In this document: in pieces, positions 1-7,562 of the stretch
How the letters are laid out: each line of letters begins with the position of its first letter
Numbering within the stretch: position 1 is the stretch's first letter
Position numbers and translations under genes: made by a program
Source: Neorhizobium huautlense
Lineage (GTDB): Bacteria; Pseudomonadota; Alphaproteobacteria; Rhizobiales; Rhizobiaceae
Length of the DNA stretch: 54,485 nt
NCBI RefSeq assembly: GCF_002968575.1
Contig: NZ_PVBM01000029.1
Location: forward strand, 1-54,485
Reading direction: 5' to 3'
Notes under the pieces: generated by a model
The model's input: only the letters and a program-made list of their open reading frames with translations
The model's database searches: none
Told to the model about the DNA's origin: nothing

Positions 1-125
1 AGGTTCGATCCACGCTTCCTCCCCACGGTCGGTCGCCCTTCCGCAGTTGCGCTTCACTTCGCTCGCCATGACCAGCTTACGGTGGGACTTCCACCCACAA
101 GAATGCGCCCATGCTGGGCGCACAA
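1..125. other. Unassigned edge segment with two consecutive stem-loops
   Basis: No credible gene is seen here. Two hairpins lie back to back: GTGGG (82-86) with CCCAC (94-98), and a perfect 8-bp stem TGCGCCCA/TGGGCGCA with a 3-nt loop (104-122). The segment resembles, from memory only, short repeated 3' ends of mobile elements in rhizobial genomes, but I cannot assign a family. It could be the trailing end of an element lying mostly to the left of the window. The rpmE terminator follows immediately. Confidence 0.3.
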
Positions 126-155
126 CAAAAAAAGCCCGGCTTTCGCCAGGCTTTT
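126..155 (-). terminator. Rho-independent terminator of rpmE
   Basis: Read on the minus strand, a GCCTGGC/GCCGGGC stem with a GAAA loop is flanked by A-runs and followed by a run of seven T. It starts about 22 nt after the rpmE stop codon, which is the expected spacing for an intrinsic terminator. Confidence 0.85.
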
Positions 156-177
156 ATCGGATCGTTCGAAAAGCAGC

Positions 178-399
178 TTAGAGGCCGAGGCCGCCGAAGC
201 GCTTGTTGAACTTGGAGACGCGGCCGCCGCGGTCCATGAGCTGCTGGTTGCCGCCCGTCCAGGCCGGATGCGACTTCGGGTCGATTTCCAGGTTCATGGT
301 TGCGCCTTCAGAACCCCAGGTCGAGCGGGTTTCGTACTCGGTGCCATCGGTCATGACGACCTTGATCATGTGGTATGCGGGATGAATGTCAGCCTTCAT
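178..399 (-). CDS. rpmE: 50S ribosomal protein L31
   Basis: This encodes a 73-residue L31, a protein of the large ribosomal subunit near the central protuberance. The start at the ATG of MKADIHPAYH is chosen because it matches the family N terminus; the frame stays open upstream but that extension has no L31 character. The sequence shows the usual L31 core (HPxYH, RSTWG, SHPxWTG, KFNKRF). The Cys residues of zinc-binding L31 forms are absent, so this is the zinc-independent (C-minus) long form common in alphaproteobacteria. It is transcribed divergently from the ABC exporter and ends in a strong hairpin terminator. Confidence 0.95.
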   Translation of the reverse strand: MKADIHPAYHMIKVVMTDGTEYETRSTWGSEGATMNLEIDPKSHPAWTGGNQQLMDRGGRVSKFNKRFGGLGL

Positions 400-583
400 G
401 TCGATAATCCTGCTCTGCGAGGTCCATATGTCGCAATTGCGAGCGAGAACCCTCTTTAATAAATGAAGCCGCAGACCGGTCCGGTCACGGCTTCCCAATT
501 CGATGCGGAGCCTATACAGGAAGGTCGCCCGAAGCACAAGTACCCGCGCCTTTCGAAAAGCGCCCCGACACCAGAGGGAAAAA

Positions 584-2395
584 TTGGCCGAAGCCCGCGA
601 AAACCAGCCCAGCGAAAGCCCCCGGAGAGGCAAGGCACTCAGGCCGCTTGCAAGGCTTGTCCCCTACCTTTCACGTTACCGGCCGATGGTTGCGGCGGCA
701 ACATTCTTCCTCGTCCTGGCCGCTGCCACGACGCTGGCGCTGCCGCTCGCCGTACGACGCATGGTCGATCATGGCTTTGCCTTTTCGGATGGCAGCTTCA
801 TCAACAACTACTTCGGCATGCTGATGGCGCTGGCCGCCCTTCTCGCGGTCGCGAGCGCCATGCGCTACTATTACGTCATCACCATTGGCGAACGGGTGGT
901 CGCAGACCTGCGCCGCGAGGTCTTCTCGCACATCACCCGCCTGTCGCCCGCCTTCTACGACGTCAACCAGTCGGGCGAGATCGTCTCGCGCCTGACGGCC
1001 GATACGACCCAAATCAAGTCCGCCTTCGGTTCGGCCGCCTCGCAGGCGCTGCGCAACACCATTCTCTGTCTCGGCGCAATGGGGATGATGATCTATACGA
1101 GCCCCAGGCTTTCCGCCCTGGTGCTCGGGGCGATCCCCCTCATCGTCTTCCCGCTGGTCGGCTTCGGCCGCTCGGTCAGGCGCCGCTCGCGCGCCGCCCA
1201 GGATACGCTTGCCGAAACCTCCGCCTTTGCGGCCGAAACGATCGGCGCAACGCGGACGGTACAGGCATTCGGGAGCGAAACGACGGCCGCAAACCGCTAC
1301 GGCAAAACCGTCGAAAGCGCCTATCACGCGGCCCGAACGGCCATCAAGGCGCGTGCGCTGCTGACCGGTTTCGGCATCCTGCTTGTCTTCGGCAGCGTCG
1401 TCGGCGTCCTGTGGTACGGCGCCCAGAGTGTTCTGGCGGGCACGATGACTGCTGGAACGCTCGGCCAGTTCGTGCTCTATTCGGTCATCGCGGCAAGCTC
1501 CCTCGGGCAGCTTTCCGAAGTCTGGGGCGAGCTTTCTGCCGCCGGCGGAGCTGCCGAACGGCTGACCGAATTGCTGCACGAAGTCCCGGCGATCCGCGAC
1601 CCGGACCGCCCTGTCGCGCTCCCCTCTCCGCCGCATGGCGAAGTGGAATTTGACGCGGTATCCTTCGCCTATCCCGCCCGCGTCAGCGCCATCACGCTCA
1701 ATTCCCTATCGTTCCACGTCAGGCCCGGCGAAACGGTTGCGATCGTCGGCCCATCGGGCGCCGGCAAGAGCACGATCTTCTCTCTGCTGATGCGGTTCTA
1801 TGATCCATCCAGCGGAACCGTGAAGCTCGACGGCGTCGATCTGAGGCAGGCGAGGCTTGCGGATCTGAGGTCCCGTCTGGCGATCGTACCGCAGGACGTG
1901 ACGATCTTCGCCGCGTCGATCCACGACAACATCGCCTTTGGCGTGCCGGATGCCAGCCGGGAGGCTGTCCGCGCCGCGGCCATCGCTGCGCAGGCGGACG
2001 AGTTTATCTCGCGGCTCGATCAGGGCTATGATACGCTTGCCGGCGAGCGCGGCATCACGTTGTCCGGCGGCCAGCGCCAGCGTATCGCAATCGCCCGCGC
2101 TATTTTGAAGGACGCACCGGTCCTGCTGCTCGACGAAGCGACCTCGGCGCTGGATGCGGAAAGCGAGACCTTGGTGCAGAAAGCCCTCGACGGACTGATG
2201 CAGAACCGCACGACACTCGTCATCGCCCATCGGCTGGCGACCGTGCTAAAAGCCGACCGCATCCTTGTCATGGAAAATGGTCGGGTCGTCGAGGAAGGCA
2301 CGCACCAGAGCCTGGTGGCGCAGGGCGGGCTCTACGCCAAGCTCGCCCGCCTGCAGTTTCACGACATCGAAAGGCAGAGCGCGACGGCGCTCTGA
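584..2395 (+). CDS. ABC exporter, fused permease and ATPase (MsbA/ABCB type)
   Basis: This encodes a half-transporter of the ABC exporter superfamily, which would dimerise in the inner membrane and export a lipid, peptide or drug-like substrate; the substrate cannot be read from sequence. The first ~310 residues hold the six-helix transmembrane domain. The ATPase follows, with Walker A GPSGAGKST, the LSGGQRQR signature, Walker B VLLLDEATSALD and the switch histidine in IAHRLAT. I place the start at the TTG at 584, because AGAGGGA lies 5 nt upstream of it; that gives about 603 residues. An in-frame ATG at 503 would add 27 basic residues but has no ribosome binding site. A DUF982 gene follows 17 nt downstream and is probably cotranscribed. 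Confidence 0.88.
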   Translation: MAEARENQPSESPRRGKALRPLARLVPYLSRYRPMVAAATFFLVLAAATTLALPLAVRRMVDHGFAFSDGSFINNYFGMLMALAALLAVASAMRYYYVITIGERVVADLRREVFSHITRLSPAFYDVNQSGEIVSRLTADTTQIKSAFGSAASQALRNTILCLGAMGMMIYTSPRLSALVLGAIPLIVFPLVGFGRSVRRRSRAAQDTLAETSAFAAETIGATRTVQAFGSETTAANRYGKTVESAYHAARTAIKARALLTGFGILLVFGSVVGVLWYGAQSVLAGTMTAGTLGQFVLYSVIAASSLGQLSEVWGELSAAGGAAERLTELLHEVPAIRDPDRPVALPSPPHGEVEFDAVSFAYPARVSAITLNSLSFHVRPGETVAIVGPSGAGKSTIFSLLMRFYDPSSGTVKLDGVDLRQARLADLRSRLAIVPQDVTIFAASIHDNIAFGVPDASREAVRAAAIAAQADEFISRLDQGYDTLAGERGITLSGGQRQRIAIARAILKDAPVLLLDEATSALDAESETLVQKALDGLMQNRTTLVIAHRLATVLKADRILVMENGRVVEEGTHQSLVAQGGLYAKLARLQFHDIERQSATAL

Positions 2396-2412
2396 CCCGT
2401 GGTCAAAGGATA

Positions 2413-2670
2413 ATGGTGATAGCCATGGACTCTCTCTGGAAGAATCCGGTCGTCGTGTCGATCGGAGAGCCGCCCGTCGAAACCGTGATCGACACCACGC
2501 AAGCCGCGGCCTGGGCGATGATCGAAGACTGGCCCATGGAAGATGGCACGGCGCTCGATCGAGCTCTTGCCCTCTGCGCCGCGGTCGATGCCGGAAAGCG
2601 CAAACCGGAAGAGGCAAGGCATGCCTTTGTCGAAGCGGCCAAGGAAGCGGGTATCTTCATCCGAGGCTGA
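2413..2670 (+). CDS. DUF982 family protein
   Basis: This is a small soluble protein of about 85 residues. It fits DUF982, a family of unknown function that is abundant in Rhizobiales: an N-terminal V-x-V-x(n)-V strand region, a central W-x-x-x-x-DWP motif (AMIEDWP) and a C-terminal helix rich in Ala, Glu and Lys. The start is uncertain. AAAGGA lies only 2 nt before the ATG at 2413, so GTG 2416 or ATG 2425 are alternatives. It sits just behind the ABC exporter gene on the same strand. No function is claimed. Confidence 0.75.
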   Translation: MVIAMDSLWKNPVVVSIGEPPVETVIDTTQAAAWAMIEDWPMEDGTALDRALALCAAVDAGKRKPEEARHAFVEAAKEAGIFIRG

Positions 2671-2697
2671 ATTGGGTGCCCGACAACGCCCCACCCG

Positions 2698-2913
2698 TCA
2701 CGTCACGCGTCTGAAAGTCCATTTCACGACATAGTCGCCGTTGCGCTTCAACTTGCCCTTCGTGCGTACCTCGACAGGACCGCCCAATTCGATTTCCGCC
2801 TTGGCGAAAGCTTCACGGGCTTCCGCCATTGCCTTGTGATAGACGCTGTTGTCTCGCCTCGGGCTGTCGGCGACCGCCTTTACGAGGGCGGTCATATCCT
2901 TGTCCCCGGCCAT
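2698..2913 (-). CDS. Small conserved protein of unknown function in the stator-like operon
   Basis: This is a 71-residue, highly charged protein (starts MAGDKDMTAL, ends KWTFRRVT) with no signal peptide or membrane segment. It begins only 2 nt after the stop of the OmpA/MotB-like gene on the same strand, so it is almost certainly in the same transcript and possibly translationally coupled. The C-terminal half has alternating polar and hydrophobic residues typical of beta strands (VEVRTKGKLKRNGDYVVKW). I do not recognise the family. Its position as third gene behind a MotA-like/OmpA-like pair suggests an accessory role, which is inference. Confidence 0.65.
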   Translation of the reverse strand: MAGDKDMTALVKAVADSPRRDNSVYHKAMAEAREAFAKAEIELGGPVEVRTKGKLKRNGDYVVKWTFRRVT

Positions 2914-2915
2914 CG

Positions 2916-3947
2916 TTATCGCTCGGTGAGCTTCAGCTCGATGCGGCGGTTCTGCGATTTGACGTCTGGGGTGTCTCCCTGCGCGATCGGCTGGAACTCG
3001 CCGAAGCCGGCCGCCACCAGACGGTTCGCCGGCACGCCTTTGGAAATGAGATATTTCACCACCGAGGTGGCGCGGGCGGAAGAGAGCTCCCAGTTGTCGC
3101 GATAACGGCCGATGCCGGAAAGCGGCGAATTGTCGGTATGGCCATCCACACGCAGTACCCAATTGATCTCGGCAGGAATTTCCTTCGCCAGATCGAGAAG
3201 CGCCGCGGCCAGTTTGTCCATCTCGGCGCGACCGGCATCATCGAGTTCGCTGCCACCCACGGGAAAGAGAACTTCCGACTGGAAAACGAAACGGTCGCCG
3301 ACGATGCGGATGTTCTCGCGATCGGAAAGGATTTCGCGAAGCCGTCCGAAAAAGTCGGAGCGGTAGCGGTTGAGTTCTTGCACGCGCTGCGCCAGCGCCA
3401 CGTTCAGGCGCCGGCCGAGATCGGCAATCTGTGCCTGCGATGACGAATCCTTCGCTTCCGAAGCCTGCAGCGCCTGCTCGATGGCGGCGATCTGCGCGCG
3501 GAGGGCGGCAATCTGCTGGTTCAGCAGCTCGACCTGGCTTGCCGCGCGGGCGCTCAGCTGCTGTTCCTGGTTGAGCTGGCTGGTCAATTCGCCGACGCGC
3601 GCATTGGCCGCGGCACTGCTGCCGGCACCCTCGCTCAGCAATTGCTGCAGCCGCGACCGTTCGCTTTCCGAAGCCGAAAGGGAGGACTGCAGGCTGGCGA
3701 GCTGGTCCTCGAAATCCTGGCTGTTGCTCTTTTCGAGCGCCAGGAGCTCGGTCAGCTCGGCGATCTGGCTGTTCAGCCGGTTCAGCACCTCGTCGCGGCC
3801 GGTGATTTCCCGGCTTAAAAGGAACTGCGCCAGCACGAAGACGGTCAGCAGGAACATGATGGCGAGGAGCAGCGTGGAGAGCGCATCCACGAAACCCGGC
3901 CAGAAGTCGACGGACCGATCCCGGCGGCGGTTCTTGGCGAGGGCCAT
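2916..3947 (-). CDS. OmpA/MotB-domain inner-membrane protein, stator-like B subunit
   Basis: This 343-residue protein has a short basic cytoplasmic N terminus and one transmembrane helix (about residues 22-45). A long Gln/Ala/Glu-rich coiled coil follows (about 50-190), then a C-terminal OmpA-like peptidoglycan-binding domain with the motifs VDGHTDNSPLSG, WELSSARA and NRRIELKL. Asp21, in PGFVDALSTLL at the membrane entrance, corresponds to the proton-carrying Asp of MotB. The protein resembles MotB, TolR or ZorB in plan, but no flagellar gene is nearby. The MotA/ExbB-like partner lies 3 nt upstream, so the two probably form an ion-driven complex linking inner membrane to peptidoglycan. The cellular role is unknown. 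Confidence 0.85.
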   Translation of the reverse strand: MALAKNRRRDRSVDFWPGFVDALSTLLLAIMFLLTVFVLAQFLLSREITGRDEVLNRLNSQIAELTELLALEKSNSQDFEDQLASLQSSLSASESERSRLQQLLSEGAGSSAAANARVGELTSQLNQEQQLSARAASQVELLNQQIAALRAQIAAIEQALQASEAKDSSSQAQIADLGRRLNVALAQRVQELNRYRSDFFGRLREILSDRENIRIVGDRFVFQSEVLFPVGGSELDDAGRAEMDKLAAALLDLAKEIPAEINWVLRVDGHTDNSPLSGIGRYRDNWELSSARATSVVKYLISKGVPANRLVAAGFGEFQPIAQGDTPDVKSQNRRIELKLTER

Positions 3948-3950
3948 CGG

Positions 3951-4994
3951 TTATTTCCCCCCGACCTTGTCGGAAAGTCGGTCGAGGGTGCGGCGTAGCG
4001 CCTTGGCCTCTTCCTGCTGCGCTTCGATCCAGTCGCGCAGCATCTGCTGCTCATTGCGCATGTTCTTCACAAGCCCCTGGATGCCTTCGGCAAGATTGGC
4101 CATCGCCGAGAGCGAACGATCGGAATGGTGGCCGTCGGGCGCCTTGGACTGGGCGGCGGCAAGGGCTTTTAGTTGTTCGGTAAGCGCGCGGATATCTTCC
4201 GAGGAGCCATGCGCGATCGTCTCCGCCACGGCAGGCATGTCCGACCCGAGGTCCGTCACCGACGAAAGCCAGTTTTCGAGCTCGGTGTAAAAACGGTTCT
4301 GGGCCCGGCCCGCCTGCAGGTCGAGGAAGCCGAGGATCAGCGAACCGGAGAGACCGAGCAGCGACGAGGAGAATGCCGTGCCCATGCCGGCGAGCGGCTG
4401 AGCGAGACCGCTCTTGATCGCTGCAAGAACGTCGTTCGAATCGCCTGAATTCGGGTCGAGCGCGCCGATGACATTGCTGATCGAGCCGATCGTCTGGATC
4501 AGGCCCCAGAAGGTGCCGAGTAGACCGAGGAAAACCAGCAGGCCGATGAGGTAGCGGGAAATGTCGCGTGATTCGTCGAGGCGGGTGGCGATCGAATCGA
4601 GGATCGAGCGGAAGGCGTTGGTCGACAGCGCCATCTTGCGGCGCCCGCCGATCAGCGTTCGCATCGGCGCGAGCAGCTTCGGTTCGCGGCCGACCTTGTC
4701 GGCGCTGCCGGCGGCGCGGAAGGAGTTGAACCAGCGTACTTCCGGGATGAGTCCGATCACCTGGTTGAAGACGAGAATGATGCCGATCAGCAGGACGCCG
4801 AGAATCAATCCGTTGAGACCCGGATTGGTCTGAAAGGCATGCGCGGCCTGGCGATAGAGAATGGAGGCGACGAACCCGACGATGATCAGGAAGATCAGCA
4901 TCGTCCACAGGAATGACGCCGGATTGGAAAGTTTGTAGGTATAGCCGCTGCGCGCTTCAGACTCGTCCAGATCGTCCACTCTCGCATTCGCCAT
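3951..4994 (-). CDS. MotA/TolQ/ExbB-type proton channel family protein, stator-like A subunit
   Basis: This 347-residue membrane protein has hydrophobic segments at about residues 27-48 and 62-82, then a pair at about 148-170 and 200-225. The last pair carries the MotA/TolQ/ExbB signature region (LIGLLVFLGLLGTFWGLIQTI and GLAQPLAGMGTAFSSSLLGLSGSLILGF). The C-terminal third is cytoplasmic and helical, with Gln/Glu-rich heptads that could form a coiled coil. By family knowledge such proteins form the channel ring around a MotB/ExbD-type dimer and use the proton motive force. The neighbour 3 nt downstream supplies that partner. There are no chemotaxis, flagellar, Tol-Pal or TonB genes in the window, so this is a stand-alone stator-like pair. 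Confidence 0.85.
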   Translation of the reverse strand: MANARVDDLDESEARSGYTYKLSNPASFLWTMLIFLIIVGFVASILYRQAAHAFQTNPGLNGLILGVLLIGIILVFNQVIGLIPEVRWFNSFRAAGSADKVGREPKLLAPMRTLIGGRRKMALSTNAFRSILDSIATRLDESRDISRYLIGLLVFLGLLGTFWGLIQTIGSISNVIGALDPNSGDSNDVLAAIKSGLAQPLAGMGTAFSSSLLGLSGSLILGFLDLQAGRAQNRFYTELENWLSSVTDLGSDMPAVAETIAHGSSEDIRALTEQLKALAAAQSKAPDGHHSDRSLSAMANLAEGIQGLVKNMRNEQQMLRDWIEAQQEEAKALRRTLDRLSDKVGGK

Positions 4995-5038
4995 GATACG
5001 CCTTCAGCCTCCGATACTCTTGCACGTCGGAGGCTACG

Positions 5039-5140
5039 GCATGTCCTCCGGAAGTGCAAAGCGGTTTCGGGACAAGGACATGCGTAAAACAAGAGTCTAC
5101 GGCATATCGCGTGAATCCCTCTTTCACGCGATATGCTGTA
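5039..5140. repeat. Two-palindrome intergenic repeat, RIME-like
   Basis: Two inverted repeats lie in tandem in the space between suhB and the stator-like operon. The first has 9-bp arms GCATGTCCT/AGGACATGC (5039-5047, 5075-5083). The second has perfect 14-bp arms GCATATCGCGTGAA/TTCACGCGATATGC (5102-5115, 5123-5136) with a 7-nt loop, extended by CTAC/GTAG on the flanks. The double-palindrome plan and the wording of the linker match my memory of the Rhizobium-specific intergenic mosaic element (RIME) class. It may act as a transcription barrier. Confidence 0.6.
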
Positions 5141-5233
5141 GTTTAAAATTGCGACGAATTGAAGTGCGGACGCTACGGAAAACAGTCGGCTATCAACCGT
5201 CCGCAGCGCCGGCCTATCGGCTTTGAGTTCCGC

Positions 5234-6034
5234 TCAGCGAGTCGGCACGGGCCGGTTGGCAACCTCGAGCAGTGCCTTCTGGATGAGCTCGTTGCCCGCG
5301 ACGATGTTGCCGCTGCCGAAGATATCCGTGGTGCCCTTCATGTCGCTGGCGAAACCGCCTGCCTCGCGGATCAGCACGATGCCGGCAGCCATATCCCAGG
5401 CAGAAAGGTCGGTTTCCCAGAAACCGTCGAGACGGCCGGCTGCCACATAGGCAAGGTCGAGCGCGGCAGCACCCATACGGCGGACGCCTGCCACTTCCCC
5501 CATGACGTGGCGGAGTTCGATGAGGAACTTTCCGTGGTTGCCGCGGCCAAGATGCGGCACGCCGCAACCGATCACGCAGTCGGACAGCACGCGGCGGGCA
5601 GCGACCCGGATGCGACGATCGTTCATGAACGCGCCGCCACCCTTTTCGGCGGTGAACAATTCGTCGGTCGCCGGATTGAAGACGACGCCGGCGACGATTT
5701 CGCCGTTGCGCTCGAGAGCGATCGAGACGGCGAACTGCGGAATGCCGTGCAGGAAGTTTGTGGTGCCGTCGAGCGGATCGACGATCCAGCGATGGGCGCC
5801 GTCCGTGCCCTTCAGCTCTTCGCTTTCCTCGCCGAGGAAGCCGTAGGTCGGGCGCGCCTTCATCAGCTCGTCGCGGACGATCTTTTCCGCCTTGAGGTCG
5901 GCCTGGGAGACGAAGTCGCTCGGCCCCTTTACGGAAACCTGCAGGTTCTGCACTTCGCCGAAATCCCTGGAGAGCGATTTGCCTGCCTTGAGGGCAGCCT
6001 GAACCATGACGTTGAGAAGGGCGGAGCGGGCCAT
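5234..6034 (-). CDS. suhB: Inositol monophosphatase family protein (SuhB-like)
   Basis: This 266-residue enzyme belongs to the lithium-sensitive, Mg-dependent phosphomonoesterase family. The metal-binding motifs are all visible: GEES near residue 68, WIVDPLDGTTNF near 83-94 and LSAWDMAAG near 210-220. The expected reaction is hydrolysis of myo-inositol monophosphates to inositol. In many bacteria SuhB also binds RNA polymerase/NusA complexes during rRNA transcription, so substrate and role remain open. The gene stands alone, about 150 nt downstream of the MgtC-like gene and followed by the double-palindrome repeat. Confidence 0.9.
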   Translation of the reverse strand: MARSALLNVMVQAALKAGKSLSRDFGEVQNLQVSVKGPSDFVSQADLKAEKIVRDELMKARPTYGFLGEESEELKGTDGAHRWIVDPLDGTTNFLHGIPQFAVSIALERNGEIVAGVVFNPATDELFTAEKGGGAFMNDRRIRVAARRVLSDCVIGCGVPHLGRGNHGKFLIELRHVMGEVAGVRRMGAAALDLAYVAAGRLDGFWETDLSAWDMAAGIVLIREAGGFASDMKGTTDIFGSGNIVAGNELIQKALLEVANRPVPTR

Positions 6035-6181
6035 GCGGGAAATCCTTGGACGCAGTCCCGGATTGCATCTGACGGGACGATATTTTTCAGTTTTTCTTGA
6101 TGGGCGGCTTCAAGACCACAAAACAGCGGGAAATTCAAGTCGTCCGCCGGAAACGAACGCGTTGAACAACTTGCCGCCCTC

Positions 6182-7465
6182 TCAGACTACAGCTCGCGCC
6201 CAAACGGCAGCCATCCCCGCCGCAATAGACAACAGGGAGGCAACGACCAGATGGACGGCAAAGCCGCGGCTGCCGAAAACCGCCGCGTAGGCGGCCTTCG
6301 CTGCCATATTCACGATCACGCCAATGCCGATCGCCTGGGCTGCCAGCTTCGGTTCGAGCGTCGGCAGCATACCTGCAACCGTCACCGTTACAGCGTCCAC
6401 ATCCGCAAGGGCGGAAAGTGCCGATGCAACGATCAGGCCCTCGCTGCCGAAATACTGGGTCGCCGCGCGGGCCAGAAATGCCACGCCCGCAAGGAGCGCC
6501 GCCATCTTCGCTACTGCAGGCAGTTCGAACGGATTGCCGGGAAGATTGTCCGCAGCGGGCTCCTGCCGCCCGAAGGAGAGAAATGCCGCATGACCAAGCA
6601 TGACAACGGCCCCGACGCCCAGAGGTAAAATCAGGTCCGCAGCCAGGCTCGGCGCCAGCATGACAACCAGGGCGGCAGTCCGCAGCAGCGACACCGCACC
6701 GGCGGCAATTGCGCCCGCAGCGAGTGAACCGGTGCCGGCCGCGACCAGGCTTCGCCGCGCAAATGCGACGGTGGTCCCGGTCGAGGAAATAAGGCCTCCG
6801 ATCGCTCCCGCCAAAAGGTCACCACGCGACGCCCCAAGCATCCGCACCGCCAGATAGGCCGCGAAGGAGATCGATGCGAGCGTTATGACAAGTATGATGA
6901 GATTTCGCGGTGAAATGCCTCCGAACGGCCCCACCGGCTCGGCGGGTATGATCGGCAGGAGCATGAAGGTCATCGCAATCAGGATCACCGCCGAACGGAG
7001 TTCGATCCATTTCAGACGGCGGATCGACGCGTGCAGGAAATTGCGGCTGGCCAGAATCGTCACTAGCGCCGCTCCCGCCGCGGAGACCAGCACCATATCG
7101 CCGATGACGGCAAGTACGCCGAGACCGAAGGTAAGGATCGCAACGATGACGGAAGTGGCGCTGAAAGATTCTTCTGCAATTGCCTCGCGCAATTCGAACA
7201 CGGCCATGACGGCAGCGACAGCAATCAGAAAGCCGACAGTCACGATACCCGCATAGCCGGAGCCGGGGTTGAGGCTGCGCTCGATCAGGCCCGCGATGCC
7301 GCCGACCATGCCCACCATGATAAAGGTGCGGATGCCCGCCGTACGGCTGCCCGCCGGCTCGTCGCGCTCGCGCCAGTGTCGCTCGACCCCGACCGCGGCG
7401 CCGATCGCGATCGCCAGACCGACCCGCTGGAAAAGCTCGACATGGTCCAAATCTGCCCCCTGCAC
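6182..7465 (-). CDS. MgtC/SapB family membrane protein with DUF4010
   Basis: This 427-residue polytopic inner-membrane protein has about a dozen hydrophobic segments. The N-terminal ~140 residues match the MgtC/SapB domain (GLAIAIGAAVGVERHWR, GIRTFIMVGMVGG). The rest matches DUF4010 (GGLISSTGTTVAFAR, ALADVDAVTVTVA). This architecture is common in proteobacteria and is usually annotated as an MgtC-like putative magnesium or stress-related membrane protein; the substrate is unproven. The start puts a short hydrophilic segment (MQGADLDHVELFQR) before the first helix, as in homologues. No magnesium-responsive leader was recognised upstream. Confidence 0.88.
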   Translation of the reverse strand: MQGADLDHVELFQRVGLAIAIGAAVGVERHWRERDEPAGSRTAGIRTFIMVGMVGGIAGLIERSLNPGSGYAGIVTVGFLIAVAAVMAVFELREAIAEESFSATSVIVAILTFGLGVLAVIGDMVLVSAAGAALVTILASRNFLHASIRRLKWIELRSAVILIAMTFMLLPIIPAEPVGPFGGISPRNLIILVITLASISFAAYLAVRMLGASRGDLLAGAIGGLISSTGTTVAFARRSLVAAGTGSLAAGAIAAGAVSLLRTAALVVMLAPSLAADLILPLGVGAVVMLGHAAFLSFGRQEPAADNLPGNPFELPAVAKMAALLAGVAFLARAATQYFGSEGLIVASALSALADVDAVTVTVAGMLPTLEPKLAAQAIGIGVIVNMAAKAAYAAVFGSRGFAVHLVVASLLSIAAGMAAVWARAVV

Positions 7466-7562
7466 GCACTCCGAAGAGTGCTCCCGGCCTTCCGTTCACG
7501 CTTAGAGGCGTTCGACGCCGAAAGCGATCCCTCGATCGATTTTCCGTTCGCCGGACCGCCCC

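Noticed and set aside
2698..4994. Zorya anti-phage system (ZorA/ZorB)
   Set aside because: The two membrane subunits resemble ZorA/ZorB in plan, but there is no ZorC, ZorD or ZorE gene (helicase or nuclease) on either side. The third gene is a 71-residue protein and the flanks are housekeeping genes.
6096..6165. Small plus-strand frame of about 21 codons beginning MGGFKTTKQ upstream of suhB
   Set aside because: No ribosome binding site, very short, basic and without hydrophobic or structural character; probably chance.
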